A stretch of 64,000 nt of DNA from Bacillus massilioanorexius (lineage in GTDB: Bacteria; Bacillota; Bacilli; Bacillales; DSM-1321): contig NZ_CABKRX010000057.1 of NCBI RefSeq assembly GCF_902374955.1, positions 1 to 64,000 on the forward strand. Direction: 5' to 3'. Shown piece by piece: positions 16,600 through 25,039 of this stretch. A program made the translations under genes and the position numbers. The notes below the pieces were generated by a model. The model had not been told where the DNA came from, ran no database searches, and saw nothing but the letters and a program-made list of their open reading frames with translations. Each line of letters opens with the position of its first letter. Position 1 is the first letter of the stretch.

Positions 16600-16629
16600 A
16601 TTATAAAATATTTTGACAATTTTCTACAA
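16600..16629 (-). promoter_or_regulatory. Probable promoter of ywlE
   Basis: TTGTAG (16624-16629) and TATAAT (16600-16605) with an 18-bp spacer, close to the ywlE start codon. Confidence 0.55.
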
Positions 16630-17050
16630 TGATAATTCTACAAAAATCTTCACTTATGGCATCTTTTTTAAATATAATCTTAAAGTACCATAAATGTAAA
16701 AAAATACAAACATAATTTATTTACGATTCTCTTATATAGGTATTTATATCTATACAGATAAAGAGCCAGCAAAATCGTATTATCTAACTAAGGTTTACCA
16801 ATGTCGTCATATACATTACTTTTGGTGATCTCGTAGCAAAAAATAAAGAGGCTGCCTAAAAAGTGATTGTACATCACCTCCTAAACACCCTTACGCTTTC
16901 TCCTACATTTGGGGTTATTCAATTTTATACGATACTATTTTATTTTTTCTTAAACTTACTTTCTCACGTCTTACTCATCTACTTTTACATGTATCAACAG
17001 CAAACAAACTACGTGACTAATAAAGCAGTGAAAAACTTTTAATTCATAAT
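16630..17050. other. Gene-free stretch between ywlE and mntP
   Basis: About 420 AT-rich bases without a credible ORF. The only structure is a worn hairpin-like element around 16847-16878 (GAGGCTGCCTAAAAAGTGAT..ATCAC) that resembles the left part of the intact hairpin at 42975-43017. It may be the remains of a terminator for mntP. I saw no riboswitch. Confidence 0.4.
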
Positions 17051-17605
17051 CTATAAAGGAAACAATAGCTTTATTCCAAAAGCAAATAATACACTTCCAC
17101 CAATAACCTGACTATAAATCCCCAATAGTCCCTGAACTTTTCTTCCAATTAATAAACCAAGTAGTGTTAAGATGGTTGCCATTAAGCCAAATAATGTAAT
17201 CGCCAATATCGTTCGCGCACCATAAATTCCTAGTGTTAAACCAACTGAAAAACTGTCTAAGCTAACACTTGTCGCAAATATGATTAAACCCATTCCAATT
17301 GGAGCTATGAACGAATCTTTTTCTCCTTTTAATCCTGATATAAACATACCAATTCCAAGTAGCACTAACAATAGACCACCAGCATATGTTGCGAATACCC
17401 CAAATTGATCGGAAAGGAAACGTCCAGTAATCATACCTAATAGTGGCATTAGGATATGGAAGAAGCCAACTGTCAAGGCAATGAGAGCAATCTGTCTTAG
17501 CCTTAGTTTAAACATTCCCATACCTAGTCCTACAGAAAATGAGTCCATACCGAGTGCGAACGCCATTAAAAATAGCGTTAAAAATTCACCAGCCCATGTA
17601 TTCAA
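17051..17605 (-). CDS. mntP: Manganese efflux pump MntP
   Basis: Integral membrane exporter that removes excess Mn2+. The 184-residue product has six predicted helices and the internal repeat GMDSFSVGLGMG / SLDSFSVGLTLG, whose Asp residues are characteristic of the MntP (DUF204) family. It corresponds by position to B. subtilis ywlD. The start is TTG 17605, with AGGAGG well placed upstream. No Mn riboswitch was recognised upstream. Confidence 0.92.
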   Translation of the reverse strand: MNTWAGEFLTLFLMAFALGMDSFSVGLGMGMFKLRLRQIALIALTVGFFHILMPLLGMITGRFLSDQFGVFATYAGGLLLVLLGIGMFISGLKGEKDSFIAPIGMGLIIFATSVSLDSFSVGLTLGIYGARTILAITLFGLMATILTLLGLLIGRKVQGLLGIYSQVIGGSVLFAFGIKLLFPL

Positions 17606-17696
17606 AAACTTCTACCTCCTCGGACGTGCTATCTATACATATGCCCGTCCAAGAAAAAATAGAAGTTTCTTTTACACATTCATGAAATTGTCCGAC

Positions 17697-18737
17697 TCAA
17701 TTCTTTTCTTCCTTAAGAATGGTATGGCCTGCCGCTTTCACCAATCGATTCATGATTGCGTCACCAATTCCTTCTCGACTAAACGTTTCACCGAAAATCA
17801 CGTCTACCTCACGTTCATTAAATTCACGTAAAGCATCATAAATTCCAGCCGCTACAGTTGAAAGCTGCTGTCTGCTTCCACAAACGATTACTTCATCAGC
17901 AGAATAATCATGTTCACGTTCTTTTGTTGTTAATATTCCCACTCTTGCGCCTGTTGCTTTTTTATCATCAATCATTCTTTGAATGAACTCTTTGCTTCCA
18001 TCTAATAAAATAAACGTAGCCTCTGGTGCATAATGTGTATACTTCATTCCAGGGGATTTTGGCGCCTCCGTAATATTATGTAACGCCTGATCTTCTTTAA
18101 CTTCACCTATTACATCCTGGATTTGCTCTTTCGTTACTCCACCTGGACGCAAAATAATTGGAATCTCTTCTGTACAGTCTACAACTGTCGACTCAACACC
18201 AACACCCGTTTCTCCCCCATCCACTATACCGCTTATTCGAGAAGATAAGTCTTTTTCGACATGTTGTGCTGTCGTTGGACTTGGTTTACCAGATAAATTC
18301 GCACTTGGTGCTGCTATCGGTAATCCAGCTGCTTCTATAATAGCATGAGCTACTGGGTGATCTGGCATCCGAATAGCAACCGTATCCAGACCTGCTGTAG
18401 CCACCTGTGATAAGCCACCTTTTTTTCGAAAAATAAGCGTTAAAGGACCTGGCCAAAAAGCATCCATTAATTGCTGTGCAACTGGTGGAATTTGCTCAAC
18501 TAACTCTTCTATTTGCTTTTGGTTTGCAATATGAATAATCAAAGGATTATCACTCGGACGACCTTTGGCTTCAAAAATCTTTCTAACTGCGTCATCACTT
18601 TTCGCATTTGCTCCTAAGCCATATACTGTTTCAGTAGGAAATGCGACTACTTCATTCTCTTTTAACAAAGCTGCAGCTGCTTGTATTTGTGAGAAATCAT
18701 CAATCACATTATCCACTTTCCATAAGATTGTTTTCAA
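17697..18737 (-). CDS. tsaC: Threonylcarbamoyl-AMP synthase
   Basis: Forms threonylcarbamoyl-AMP from Thr, bicarbonate and ATP for the t6A37 modification of ANN-decoding tRNAs (YwlC/Sua5). The YrdC domain (about 15-205) has VVAFPTETVYGLGANA, KGRPSDNPLIIHI and PSANLSGKPSPT. A linker and a Sua5 C-terminal domain (about 235-346) follow, so it is the long Sua5 form. I choose TTG 18737 (MKTILWKVDN) because GAAGGTG lies six bases upstream; the in-frame GTG at 18746 falls in that site. A DnaA-box cluster lies upstream, as at B. subtilis ywlC. Confidence 0.93.
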   Translation of the reverse strand: MKTILWKVDNVIDDFSQIQAAAALLKENEVVAFPTETVYGLGANAKSDDAVRKIFEAKGRPSDNPLIIHIANQKQIEELVEQIPPVAQQLMDAFWPGPLTLIFRKKGGLSQVATAGLDTVAIRMPDHPVAHAIIEAAGLPIAAPSANLSGKPSPTTAQHVEKDLSSRISGIVDGGETGVGVESTVVDCTEEIPIILRPGGVTKEQIQDVIGEVKEDQALHNITEAPKSPGMKYTHYAPEATFILLDGSKEFIQRMIDDKKATGARVGILTTKEREHDYSADEVIVCGSRQQLSTVAAGIYDALREFNEREVDVIFGETFSREGIGDAIMNRLVKAAGHTILKEEKN

Positions 18738-18939
18738 TTTGTACACCTTCTATATATAAATCAAGTTACTTATTATACCATCTGCTGAATTGGAATTCTA
18801 ACTCTATTCCAATCTCTTTATAGTTTAAAGGTTCAAAAATGTAGCTAAATAGTCACTTATTAATAACCCTTCTCTCTATATACATTTTCTATTCTATTAC
18901 ACCTTAATAGTAGAAACAAACATTAACAATGCGGAATTT

Positions 18940-19037
18940 TGTGTATAAATTAGATTCTTATCCACATTTTGTGGATAATAACTTTAATATTGTGGATAAT
19001 TATGTGGATATACTTAATAACTATAGAGTTTTCCACA
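18940..19037. promoter_or_regulatory. DnaA-box cluster upstream of ywlC
   Basis: Three perfect DnaA boxes (TTATCCACA or its complement) lie at 18958-18966, 18970-18978 and 18991-18999. One-mismatch boxes lie at 18940-18948 (TGTGTATAA), 19003-19011 (TGTGGATAT) and 19029-19037 (TTTTCCACA). A further perfect box lies at 19546-19554. Several such boxes in under 100 bp are far above chance. B. subtilis has a DnaA-bound cluster at ywlC, one of the oriC-proximal clusters that limit replication initiation. Confidence 0.88.
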
Positions 19038-19449
19038 TAAAAGTAACCTCTTTTTTTTGAGCAAATTGAACTAGGTCTGTTGATAACTTTAAAGCTTCTG
19101 GTAATAGCTCTGTTTCTATTCGCGAAAAACCAAACGCCTGAAACAACGGAATACTTTTTTCTTTATTTGTTGCTAAATATAAAAATTGGCACTGACTTTC
19201 TCTAGCCAACAATAACACTTTTTCTATAAGAATTGGTAGTTTTTCAGCGGGAAAATGCCTAGAAAGCACCAGGGAACGTAACAAGCCAATATCCGAAAAA
19301 GTTTGTATCCCCACTACTCCTACAAGCTTCTTCTGCATGTTCTCTACCATTACAAATAGAGACTTTTCAATATAACTGGCTTCCGATTTAGAAATAAACT
19401 CTTTAATAACTGGATAATCGATCTCTTCTCCTTTTCTTACAATCAACAT
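19021..19449 (-). CDS. ywlB: GNAT-like N-acetyltransferase (YwlB-like)
   Basis: A 142-residue cytoplasmic protein with the layout of a single-domain GNAT acetyltransferase: central strand segment LVGVVGIQTF, a helix after it, then FLYLATNKEKSIPLFQAFGF, the usual C-terminal GNAT strand-helix pattern. It occupies the place of B. subtilis ywlB between spoIIR and ywlC. The acetyl-CoA loop (Q/RxxGxG/A) is poorly conserved, so activity and substrate are uncertain. The start is ATG 19449, with GGAGTG upstream; an earlier GTG overlaps that site. Its last codons overlap the DnaA-box cluster. Confidence 0.7.
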   Translation of the reverse strand: MLIVRKGEEIDYPVIKEFISKSEASYIEKSLFVMVENMQKKLVGVVGIQTFSDIGLLRSLVLSRHFPAEKLPILIEKVLLLARESQCQFLYLATNKEKSIPLFQAFGFSRIETELLPEALKLSTDLVQFAQKKEVTFMWKTL

Positions 19450-19608
19450 AAACAGCACTCCTATTATTTTTTCTACTATTTATATGTTGGCTTGTTTATA
19501 TTTAGTAGAAAAAACAAAAAAGCTGATAGACATTTTTAAATAAAATTATCCACAAGCTTTTCTTACTCTTGTTTACGATTAAATGATTCCATCTAAAAAA
19601 ATATTTCC

Positions 19609-20388
19609 TTATTCATTAAATAGTCTTTTTAACACGTCTACAATAAACAATCTCTTCTCTAAGACTTGCGTTTCCTCATCTTGTTCTGTGTACAACGGCT
19701 GATCTGCTTCCTTTTTGACAGAATGATTCTTGACCACTTCTACTTCAGGTTCCTCTTTTTTCTTTTCATTTATAGGTTCAGCTTGCTTTTTTTCGACTTC
19801 TTCTTGGTCAAGATTAATAGGTTTCTTATCTACTAAATTCTTTTGTTCCTCCGAATCCTCCATCGGGGTGTTTACAACAGCCGTACCATTTGAAAAATCT
19901 AAAAAACATAAAGGTGGAAAGAGTACACACCACCAATTAGCTCCTTTTGCTTCACCAATTTTTATAACAATCGCTTCATATTCACCTGCTGGATATAAAT
20001 ACTGTCCATAAAGCTTCGTTGGAAATTTCGCTTGTCCAAATTCAACTGAAACCGCTTGAGACAAACCATGCTCTTTTACATAGCGATCTGCAATATTTTG
20101 TATATCAGGTAAATGATTGTTTATCACTCTTCTCGCTTCGTCAAGAGAAGTTAAATCTTTAACCCATTCAGTTATATTCGCATTCACTTCATCACGGATA
20201 GCTCTTTTCACAGCTTGATCTTCGTCACTATCACTATTAGCCAAAATACGAAGACGGATTGCTTCATTAGGAATAACCACAGCTTCTTCAGAAGCTAGTA
20301 CACTTTCAGATTTAGGTATATATAAACTTACAATCGTTGCTAAGCATAATAACACAATATAAAATAGCGAATAATATTTTTTATTCAT
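19609..20388 (-). CDS. spoIIR: Stage II sporulation protein R
   Basis: Signal protein made in the forespore and secreted to the intermembrane space, where it activates SpoIIGA to process pro-sigma-E. The 259-residue product has an N-terminal signal or anchor segment (YYSLFYIVLLCLATIVSLYI), then the SpoIIR core with IRLRILANSDSDEDQAVKR and ANWWCVLFPPLCFLDFSNG. The last 90 residues are a Glu/Lys-rich linker and a short tail, longer than in B. subtilis (about 224 residues). A sigma-F promoter is expected, but I could not identify one with confidence. Confidence 0.93.
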   Translation of the reverse strand: MNKKYYSLFYIVLLCLATIVSLYIPKSESVLASEEAVVIPNEAIRLRILANSDSDEDQAVKRAIRDEVNANITEWVKDLTSLDEARRVINNHLPDIQNIADRYVKEHGLSQAVSVEFGQAKFPTKLYGQYLYPAGEYEAIVIKIGEAKGANWWCVLFPPLCFLDFSNGTAVVNTPMEDSEEQKNLVDKKPINLDQEEVEKKQAEPINEKKKEEPEVEVVKNHSVKKEADQPLYTEQDEETQVLEKRLFIVDVLKRLFNE

Positions 20389-20478
20389 TTACTCCACTCC
20401 CTTTCATACCATCCATTGTGGTCAAAGAGAGTCTATCTTAAACTAGTAAATTTCTATTTTTTTCGTCTCGTTTTTCCA

Positions 20479-20597
20479 ATAGGCTGTTTTCTAAAAGATT
20501 ATTGTTTTTAAATACGTTCAGTGAATAAAACGAACAAAAAAGGTCGAACGGAGCGCAAGGTTCGATCCTTCTTATGGGAGCAGGCAAGAGCGGATAG
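20479..20597 (+). repeat. Dispersed intergenic repeat, copy A (partial)
   Basis: Begins AGGCTGTTTTCTAAAAGATT and contains ACGTTCAGTGAATA and GAACGGAGCGCAAGGTTCGA. This aligns with the left half of copy C at 60391 (same order: GGCTGTCTTCTTTAA, AAGTTCGGTGAATA, GAATGGAGTGTAAAGTGCGA). The right half is missing. It borders the ABC/two-component module on its spoIIR side. Confidence 0.65.
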
Positions 20598-20604
20598 ATC
20601 ATCC

Positions 20605-20643
20605 AAAAACAAATCGGCGGGAATCAAACTCCCACCGATTTAA
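20605..20643 (-). terminator. Terminator of the ABC-2 exporter operon
   Basis: Stem AAATCGGYGGGA / TCCCACCGATTT (one C/T difference) with a 7-nt loop, followed by GTTTTTGG on the minus strand, just after the second permease gene. Its arms AATCGGTGG/CCACCGATT recur in the hairpin at 41627-41654. Confidence 0.8.
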
Positions 20644-20652
20644 GCTTTTTCA

Positions 20653-21759
20653 TTATTTACGGTCAATCACTTTAATTCCTAAACCAATCATTACTACTCC
20701 CATTAGAAGCATGATACTTGTTGGAAAAATTAGCGCATCCCAACTATGACCATATACTGTAGCTCCTTTTAATGCTTCCATAGCATAAGTAAGTGGCACA
20801 ATTTTGGATAAAGTGAGAATTGTATCAGACGTGACAATTTCTAGCGGCCAGTAGGCACCACCAATCATAGCCATACTAACGGCCACAAGAGGAATCATGA
20901 CATTAAATTGCTGCATAGTTTTTACAAGAGCGGCAATTAACAATGTTAAAGCAATGATACAAAACACATATGGTACTAAAATGAATAACGTTTTTCCGAA
21001 AGCTCCATAAAAGCTAATCCCTAAGCCAAATCGAAATATAAAAAAGACAATCGCTATTTGTGCATATCCTATTATGAATGCATACAGTAAATTACTCGTA
21101 TACATCTTCCATTTTTTAAGTGGCGATAATAACATTCGATTCCAGACACCTTCTTGCTTCTCTATTAAAATCGTAACTACATTAAAAGCAATTGTAAAAA
21201 TAGAAAAGAATAAAGCAAAACCAAAAATAGATTGTAGTCTAGAATCATAAACTAAAGTATCTGAAGCTTTAAATCCCTTTTTCTCAATTTTAAACACATT
21301 ATAATCTTCGAGATTATCTAGCTTCTTTTCAAGATTTTTTTGATTGATAGTTGGTACAGAGGCAGCATTTTTTAGTACTATTTCTTTTTTCATCAGATTC
21401 ATATACGCCTTTGATACTTCATACCCTATTAATTGTTCATTCTTCCCTTTAGAGCTTGCTACAATGACGGCCTCACCATCTTTCAATCCAACTGCAAGCT
21501 CACTTTTGTTCTCTTCTACTCTTTGAACTGCTTCAGTTTCCTTATATATTTTATATTGAAACGAATTTGATTTATTCAGTATATCTATCATCTCTACCGA
21601 CTGATTTTTGGGAAGTTCAGAATAAACCGGAACTTCGACTTTATTAGAAATATTCGCCCCTAACAAATAAGCAAAAGCAATAATAGAAACCGTTGATATA
21701 ATAAAGGACCATGGATTTCGCATTATTAACCGAAATTTAACTAGTAAGATTCCTAACAT
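20653..21759 (-). CDS. ABC-2 type exporter permease (LnrN-like)
   Basis: Second permease of a three-gene ABC exporter. The 368-residue product has one N-terminal helix (FIISTVSIIAFAYLLGANI), an extracytoplasmic domain of about 140 residues, and five C-terminal helices with the ABC-2 region EKQEGVWNRMLLSPLKKWKMY followed by conserved Gly/Pro loops. It lies 2 bp after the first permease, so the two are translated together and probably form a heterodimer. The order kinase, regulator, ATPase, permease, permease matches the B. subtilis lnrJKLMN (yfiJ-N) linearmycin-resistance locus; the specific substrate is inferred only. Confidence 0.8.
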   Translation of the reverse strand: MLGILLVKFRLIMRNPWSFIISTVSIIAFAYLLGANISNKVEVPVYSELPKNQSVEMIDILNKSNSFQYKIYKETEAVQRVEENKSELAVGLKDGEAVIVASSKGKNEQLIGYEVSKAYMNLMKKEIVLKNAASVPTINQKNLEKKLDNLEDYNVFKIEKKGFKASDTLVYDSRLQSIFGFALFFSIFTIAFNVVTILIEKQEGVWNRMLLSPLKKWKMYTSNLLYAFIIGYAQIAIVFFIFRFGLGISFYGAFGKTLFILVPYVFCIIALTLLIAALVKTMQQFNVMIPLVAVSMAMIGGAYWPLEIVTSDTILTLSKIVPLTYAMEALKGATVYGHSWDALIFPTSIMLLMGVVMIGLGIKVIDRK

Positions 21760-21761
21760 GA

Positions 21762-23027
21762 CTACGCCTCCCCCCTTCTTGGAAAAATGAGGACGGCGAT
21801 CATAAATAACAAACAGCCATACAATAACATGGTAATTAGTTGACTGCTAAATCCAGAAACATCGAAGCCTTGCATCATTTTCATATAAGCCTTTAATGCG
21901 GCACCATTTATTGTATAACTTCCCATCGTTTGAAACCAATCAGGAAAAGAACTAATGGGTACAAAACTCCCACCTAGAAAAGCGAAAATCGACACAAAAA
22001 AGTTCGAGAAAACATTAGCAACAGTCTCTTTATTAGCCCTATAGCTAATAGCGGTCAATAAGACTGTAAATCCGCCAATTCCAACAGAAAGTATAAACGT
22101 GATTAATAAAAACGATGGAATATTAGGAATACTCACATCAAATAAGAGGGTAGATACACCATATAGAATGCAAAGTTGAATGCATCCTACAATGATTCCT
22201 GATACAAACGTACTTTCTAAATACATCCAAGAAGGAAGGTTACTTAATACAATTCGATTATACAGATGCAGCTGTTTTTCTTGTAAAGCAAACGAAGCCA
22301 ACAGAGAAGCGACATACATCACAAACATCGTACTCATACCAATTGTGTAATAGGTAGCAGCATTTATAGATGGAACGTTGTTAACAGTCTCTTTAGAAAT
22401 GTTAATAGGAGTAATATTCGTTAAATCCTTAACCATTATTTTTTCTTTTTCTAGAATACTAGAAAAAGCATATTGCTCTTGAAAGTCTGTCAATATCTCT
22501 TCTAATATTGCCGCTGATACTTCTTTCCCTTCATTTCTCAATACCAAAAGTTTCGGCATTTTCTCTTCATTTAATATGATTTTCCTGAGAAAATTCAACG
22601 TAAATTGATCTGGAACCTCAATAATTGCTGAAACGCTGTTATTATTTTTGATTTTATTTAACTCACTCGGTTTAGCTACATGAAACTTAATATTTTTCTT
22701 CAATCCATCATTATTCAACACTTTTTCTTTCAGCATTTTTATAGGTAAAATTCGCTTGGCTACTTCCGAAATCGACTTTTTAGCTTCTTCAGGTAGATTA
22801 GATGATTGCTGTACTTCTGATATAAATTGATTCAAGTCTTTTTCTTCAGAACCATGTTCAATAAGATAAACTTCTGCCTTAATTGCAGATGTTTCATTAT
22901 CCATTAGTCCCCCTAAGGCAAAACCAAGAATAGAAATCAAAACGATTGGCATGATTAGTAGTGTAATGAGTACATGCTTATTTCGAATCAGTATTAATAA
23001 ATCTTTTTTTATAAGCTGAAAAAACAT
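21762..23027 (-). CDS. ABC-2 type exporter permease (LnrM-like)
   Basis: First permease of the exporter, 421 residues. It has an N-terminal helix (NKHVLITLLIMPIVLISILGF), a long extracytoplasmic region (about 40-225) and five to six C-terminal helices; the segment SFALQEKQLHLYNRIVLSNL is the coupling helix region typical of ABC-2 permeases. GGAGGG precedes the ATG. It begins 10 bp after the ATPase gene. It differs clearly from the other permease, which supports a heterodimeric channel. Confidence 0.8.
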   Translation of the reverse strand: MFFQLIKKDLLILIRNKHVLITLLIMPIVLISILGFALGGLMDNETSAIKAEVYLIEHGSEEKDLNQFISEVQQSSNLPEEAKKSISEVAKRILPIKMLKEKVLNNDGLKKNIKFHVAKPSELNKIKNNNSVSAIIEVPDQFTLNFLRKIILNEEKMPKLLVLRNEGKEVSAAILEEILTDFQEQYAFSSILEKEKIMVKDLTNITPINISKETVNNVPSINAATYYTIGMSTMFVMYVASLLASFALQEKQLHLYNRIVLSNLPSWMYLESTFVSGIIVGCIQLCILYGVSTLLFDVSIPNIPSFLLITFILSVGIGGFTVLLTAISYRANKETVANVFSNFFVSIFAFLGGSFVPISSFPDWFQTMGSYTINGAALKAYMKMMQGFDVSGFSSQLITMLLYGCLLFMIAVLIFPRRGEA

Positions 23028-23037
23028 ATAATCCCTC

Positions 23038-23970
23038 CTAGTCTCGAAGCACTCGCCCAGTTAAATGTAAAAACACATCTTCAAGAGTTGGATTTTTTAC
23101 TTCAAAAGAAAGAAAAGATACTCCAAACTCTTCAGATAATGGAATGAGGACAGAAAGGATATTAACATTTTTAGAGGCGATTATTGTCATAACAGTATCT
23201 TGCACCGTCACACTTCTTATATCATTAGAAGCAAGAAGAGCTTCTTCAAAAGCCTTCGAAGGCTTTTGAAGCTTAACTTCCACTGTATTCTCTGACGAAA
23301 GCACATGTTTAATTTCATCTTTTGTACCTGAAGCAATGATCTCACCATAGTCCATAATATAAATCCGATTACATAAAAACTCCACTTCTTCCATGTAATG
23401 GCTCGTATAAAGAACAGTGATATTTCGTTCGCGATTTAACATTTTAACAGTTTCTAATATATAATTTCGAGACTGTGGATCGATCCCTACTGTCGGTTCA
23501 TCCATAATAATAAATTTTGGATTATGCAATAAAGCAATACCGATATTGAGTCTTCGCTTCATTCCACCCGAAAAAGTTTTCACAATATCTTTTTGTCGAT
23601 CTGTTAAACCAATGATTTCTAATACTTCCGCTACACGATCATGTAATTCCTTACCAGATAAATTATGGATTCTCCCGAAAAACATTAAATTTTCCTTAGC
23701 TGATAACTCGTGATACAGTGCAATTTCTTGTGGAACAACTCCCAAAATATTACGTAATTTTTGTGGCTGCTTAATCGTGCTCTTACCGTCTAGTTGAACA
23801 TCACCACTTGTAGGCTCTAACAAAGATGAAATCATTGAGATGGTCGTGCTTTTACCTGCACCATTAGGTCCAAGCAGCCCAACAATTTCTCCCTCTTCCA
23901 AATACATATTTATCTTATTAACTACTGTTTGTTGTTTGAACTTCTTTGTAAGATCAATAATTTCTAACAA
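23038..23970 (-). CDS. ABC transporter ATP-binding protein (LnrL-like)
   Basis: Nucleotide-binding subunit of the exporter, 310 residues. Walker A GLLGPNGAGKSTTI, signature FSGGMKRRLNIG, Walker B FIIMDEPTVGID and the H-loop TSHYMEEVE are all intact, so it should hydrolyse ATP. The C-terminal 80 residues form the extra domain common in drug and NatA-type exporters. The start is TTG 23970, with AAAGGAGGAG upstream. It is the first gene of the three-gene ABC transcript. Confidence 0.88.
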   Translation of the reverse strand: MLEIIDLTKKFKQQTVVNKINMYLEEGEIVGLLGPNGAGKSTTISMISSLLEPTSGDVQLDGKSTIKQPQKLRNILGVVPQEIALYHELSAKENLMFFGRIHNLSGKELHDRVAEVLEIIGLTDRQKDIVKTFSGGMKRRLNIGIALLHNPKFIIMDEPTVGIDPQSRNYILETVKMLNRERNITVLYTSHYMEEVEFLCNRIYIMDYGEIIASGTKDEIKHVLSSENTVEVKLQKPSKAFEEALLASNDIRSVTVQDTVMTIIASKNVNILSVLIPLSEEFGVSFLSFEVKNPTLEDVFLHLTGRVLRD

Positions 23971-24234
23971 CAGGCACTCCTCCTTTTAGAAAAACCTTTA
24001 CTGGTTTTTGTCTTGCTTTTATATTGAGTCATGGTCTTTCCCACACGGTTCCTCTGAATATAGCAATTGAAAGGTCAGATGATAAACAAGGTACCTAACA
24101 AACTAATAATCCCCCCATACCCTTTTTACTGATTTTCCTAACATCATTATAAATTCATTCCAAAATCCTCCATACTATCTATAGTCATTAAAACAAGATA
24201 AAGATATGACCTCAGACACATATCTTTACGTAAC

Positions 24235-24275
24235 AAAAGGCTGTCGCCATAAACTTTGTTGCCCCATTAACTTTC
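24235..24275 (+). repeat. Dispersed repeat fragment, copy D
   Basis: AAAAGGCTGTCGCCATAAAC followed by TTTGTTGCCC resembles the first 40 bp of copy B (AAAAGGCTGTTTTCACTAAC, TTTATCGTCC). It sits in the 436-bp gap between the regulator and the ATPase gene; the rest of that gap (23971-24378) holds no credible gene and no promoter I can defend. Confidence 0.45.
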
Positions 24276-24378
24276 CATTCTAAAATCTCCCGTATGAGCC
24301 CCACACCCTCGTCAACCTTTTTAGCAACTGCTTTATTCCTAGAATTTAATAAAATACAACTTACAATAACAGCCAAAT

Positions 24379-24408
24379 AAAAAAACAGCTTTTTGAGGCT
24401 GCTTTTTT
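24379..24408 (-). terminator. Terminator of the two-component genes
   Basis: Short stem AAAGCAGC / GCTGTTTTTTT on the minus strand, overlapping the stop codon of the response regulator. It would separate the regulatory genes from the exporter genes. Confidence 0.65.
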
Positions 24409-25039
24409 AAGAAATATTATGCTTTACTACATAAATGGCTAATTGAGTACGATCACGTAATTCAAGCTTATGTAATATCACAGAAATATGATTTTTCACT
24501 GTACCAATAGTTAAGTATAACTCCTGAGCAATTTCTTTATTCGTTTTACCTTCTCCAACACATTTAGCAATTTCTAGTTCTCGTGAAGTTAATGGTATCT
24601 CTTGTTCTTTATGTAATGTGTTTGACAGCAACCTTGGAATAACCCTTGCTGTTACCTCTTCCTGAATAGGCAAACCACCTTTTAGACAGCTTTCAACTGC
24701 CGTAAGAAATCTATGGCTATCGGCTGTTTTTAGTAAGTAACCATTAGCTCCTTCTTTTAGTGCCTCCAATGCATATTCATCATCGTTGAAGGTCGTCAAG
24801 ATTAAAATTTTCACAAGTGGCCAACGTTTCCTAATAACCCTAGTTGCTTCTATCCCATTCATTTCTGGCATCCTGATATCCATAACAACGAGATCAATAT
24901 GCATTTTCTCTAATAATCGAATTGCTTCTTTACCATCAGCCGCTTCACCTACGACAACCAAATCCTTATGCTGCTGTAACATCATAATAATTCCTTGCCT
25001 AACAATGCTTTGATCTTCAACTACCAATAGTCTTGGCAT
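24407..25039 (-). CDS. NarL/FixJ-family response regulator (LnrK-like)
   Basis: DNA-binding response regulator of 210 residues. The receiver domain (1-120) has the acidic pair near residue 8-9 (VVEDQ), phospho-acceptor Asp54 (LVVMDIRMP), the Thr in ILTTFNDDEY and Lys in GYLLKTA. A LuxR-type helix-turn-helix (about 145-205) has LTSRELEIAKCVGEGKTNKE and GTVKNHIS. Its start overlaps the kinase gene by 23 bp. It probably controls the adjacent exporter, as LnrK does in B. subtilis. Confidence 0.88.
   Translation of the reverse strand: MPRLLVVEDQSIVRQGIIMMLQQHKDLVVVGEAADGKEAIRLLEKMHIDLVVMDIRMPEMNGIEATRVIRKRWPLVKILILTTFNDDEYALEALKEGANGYLLKTADSHRFLTAVESCLKGGLPIQEEVTARVIPRLLSNTLHKEQEIPLTSRELEIAKCVGEGKTNKEIAQELYLTIGTVKNHISVILHKLELRDRTQLAIYVVKHNIS

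Noticed and set aside
16630..17050. Manganese (yybP-ykoY) riboswitch near mntP
   Set aside because: This stretch is downstream of mntP, and the short region upstream of mntP (17606-17696) does not show the conserved riboswitch core.
20389..20478. Sigma-F promoter of spoIIR
   Set aside because: Expected from B. subtilis, but no -35/-10 pair fitting the sigma-F pattern stood out from the AT-rich background.
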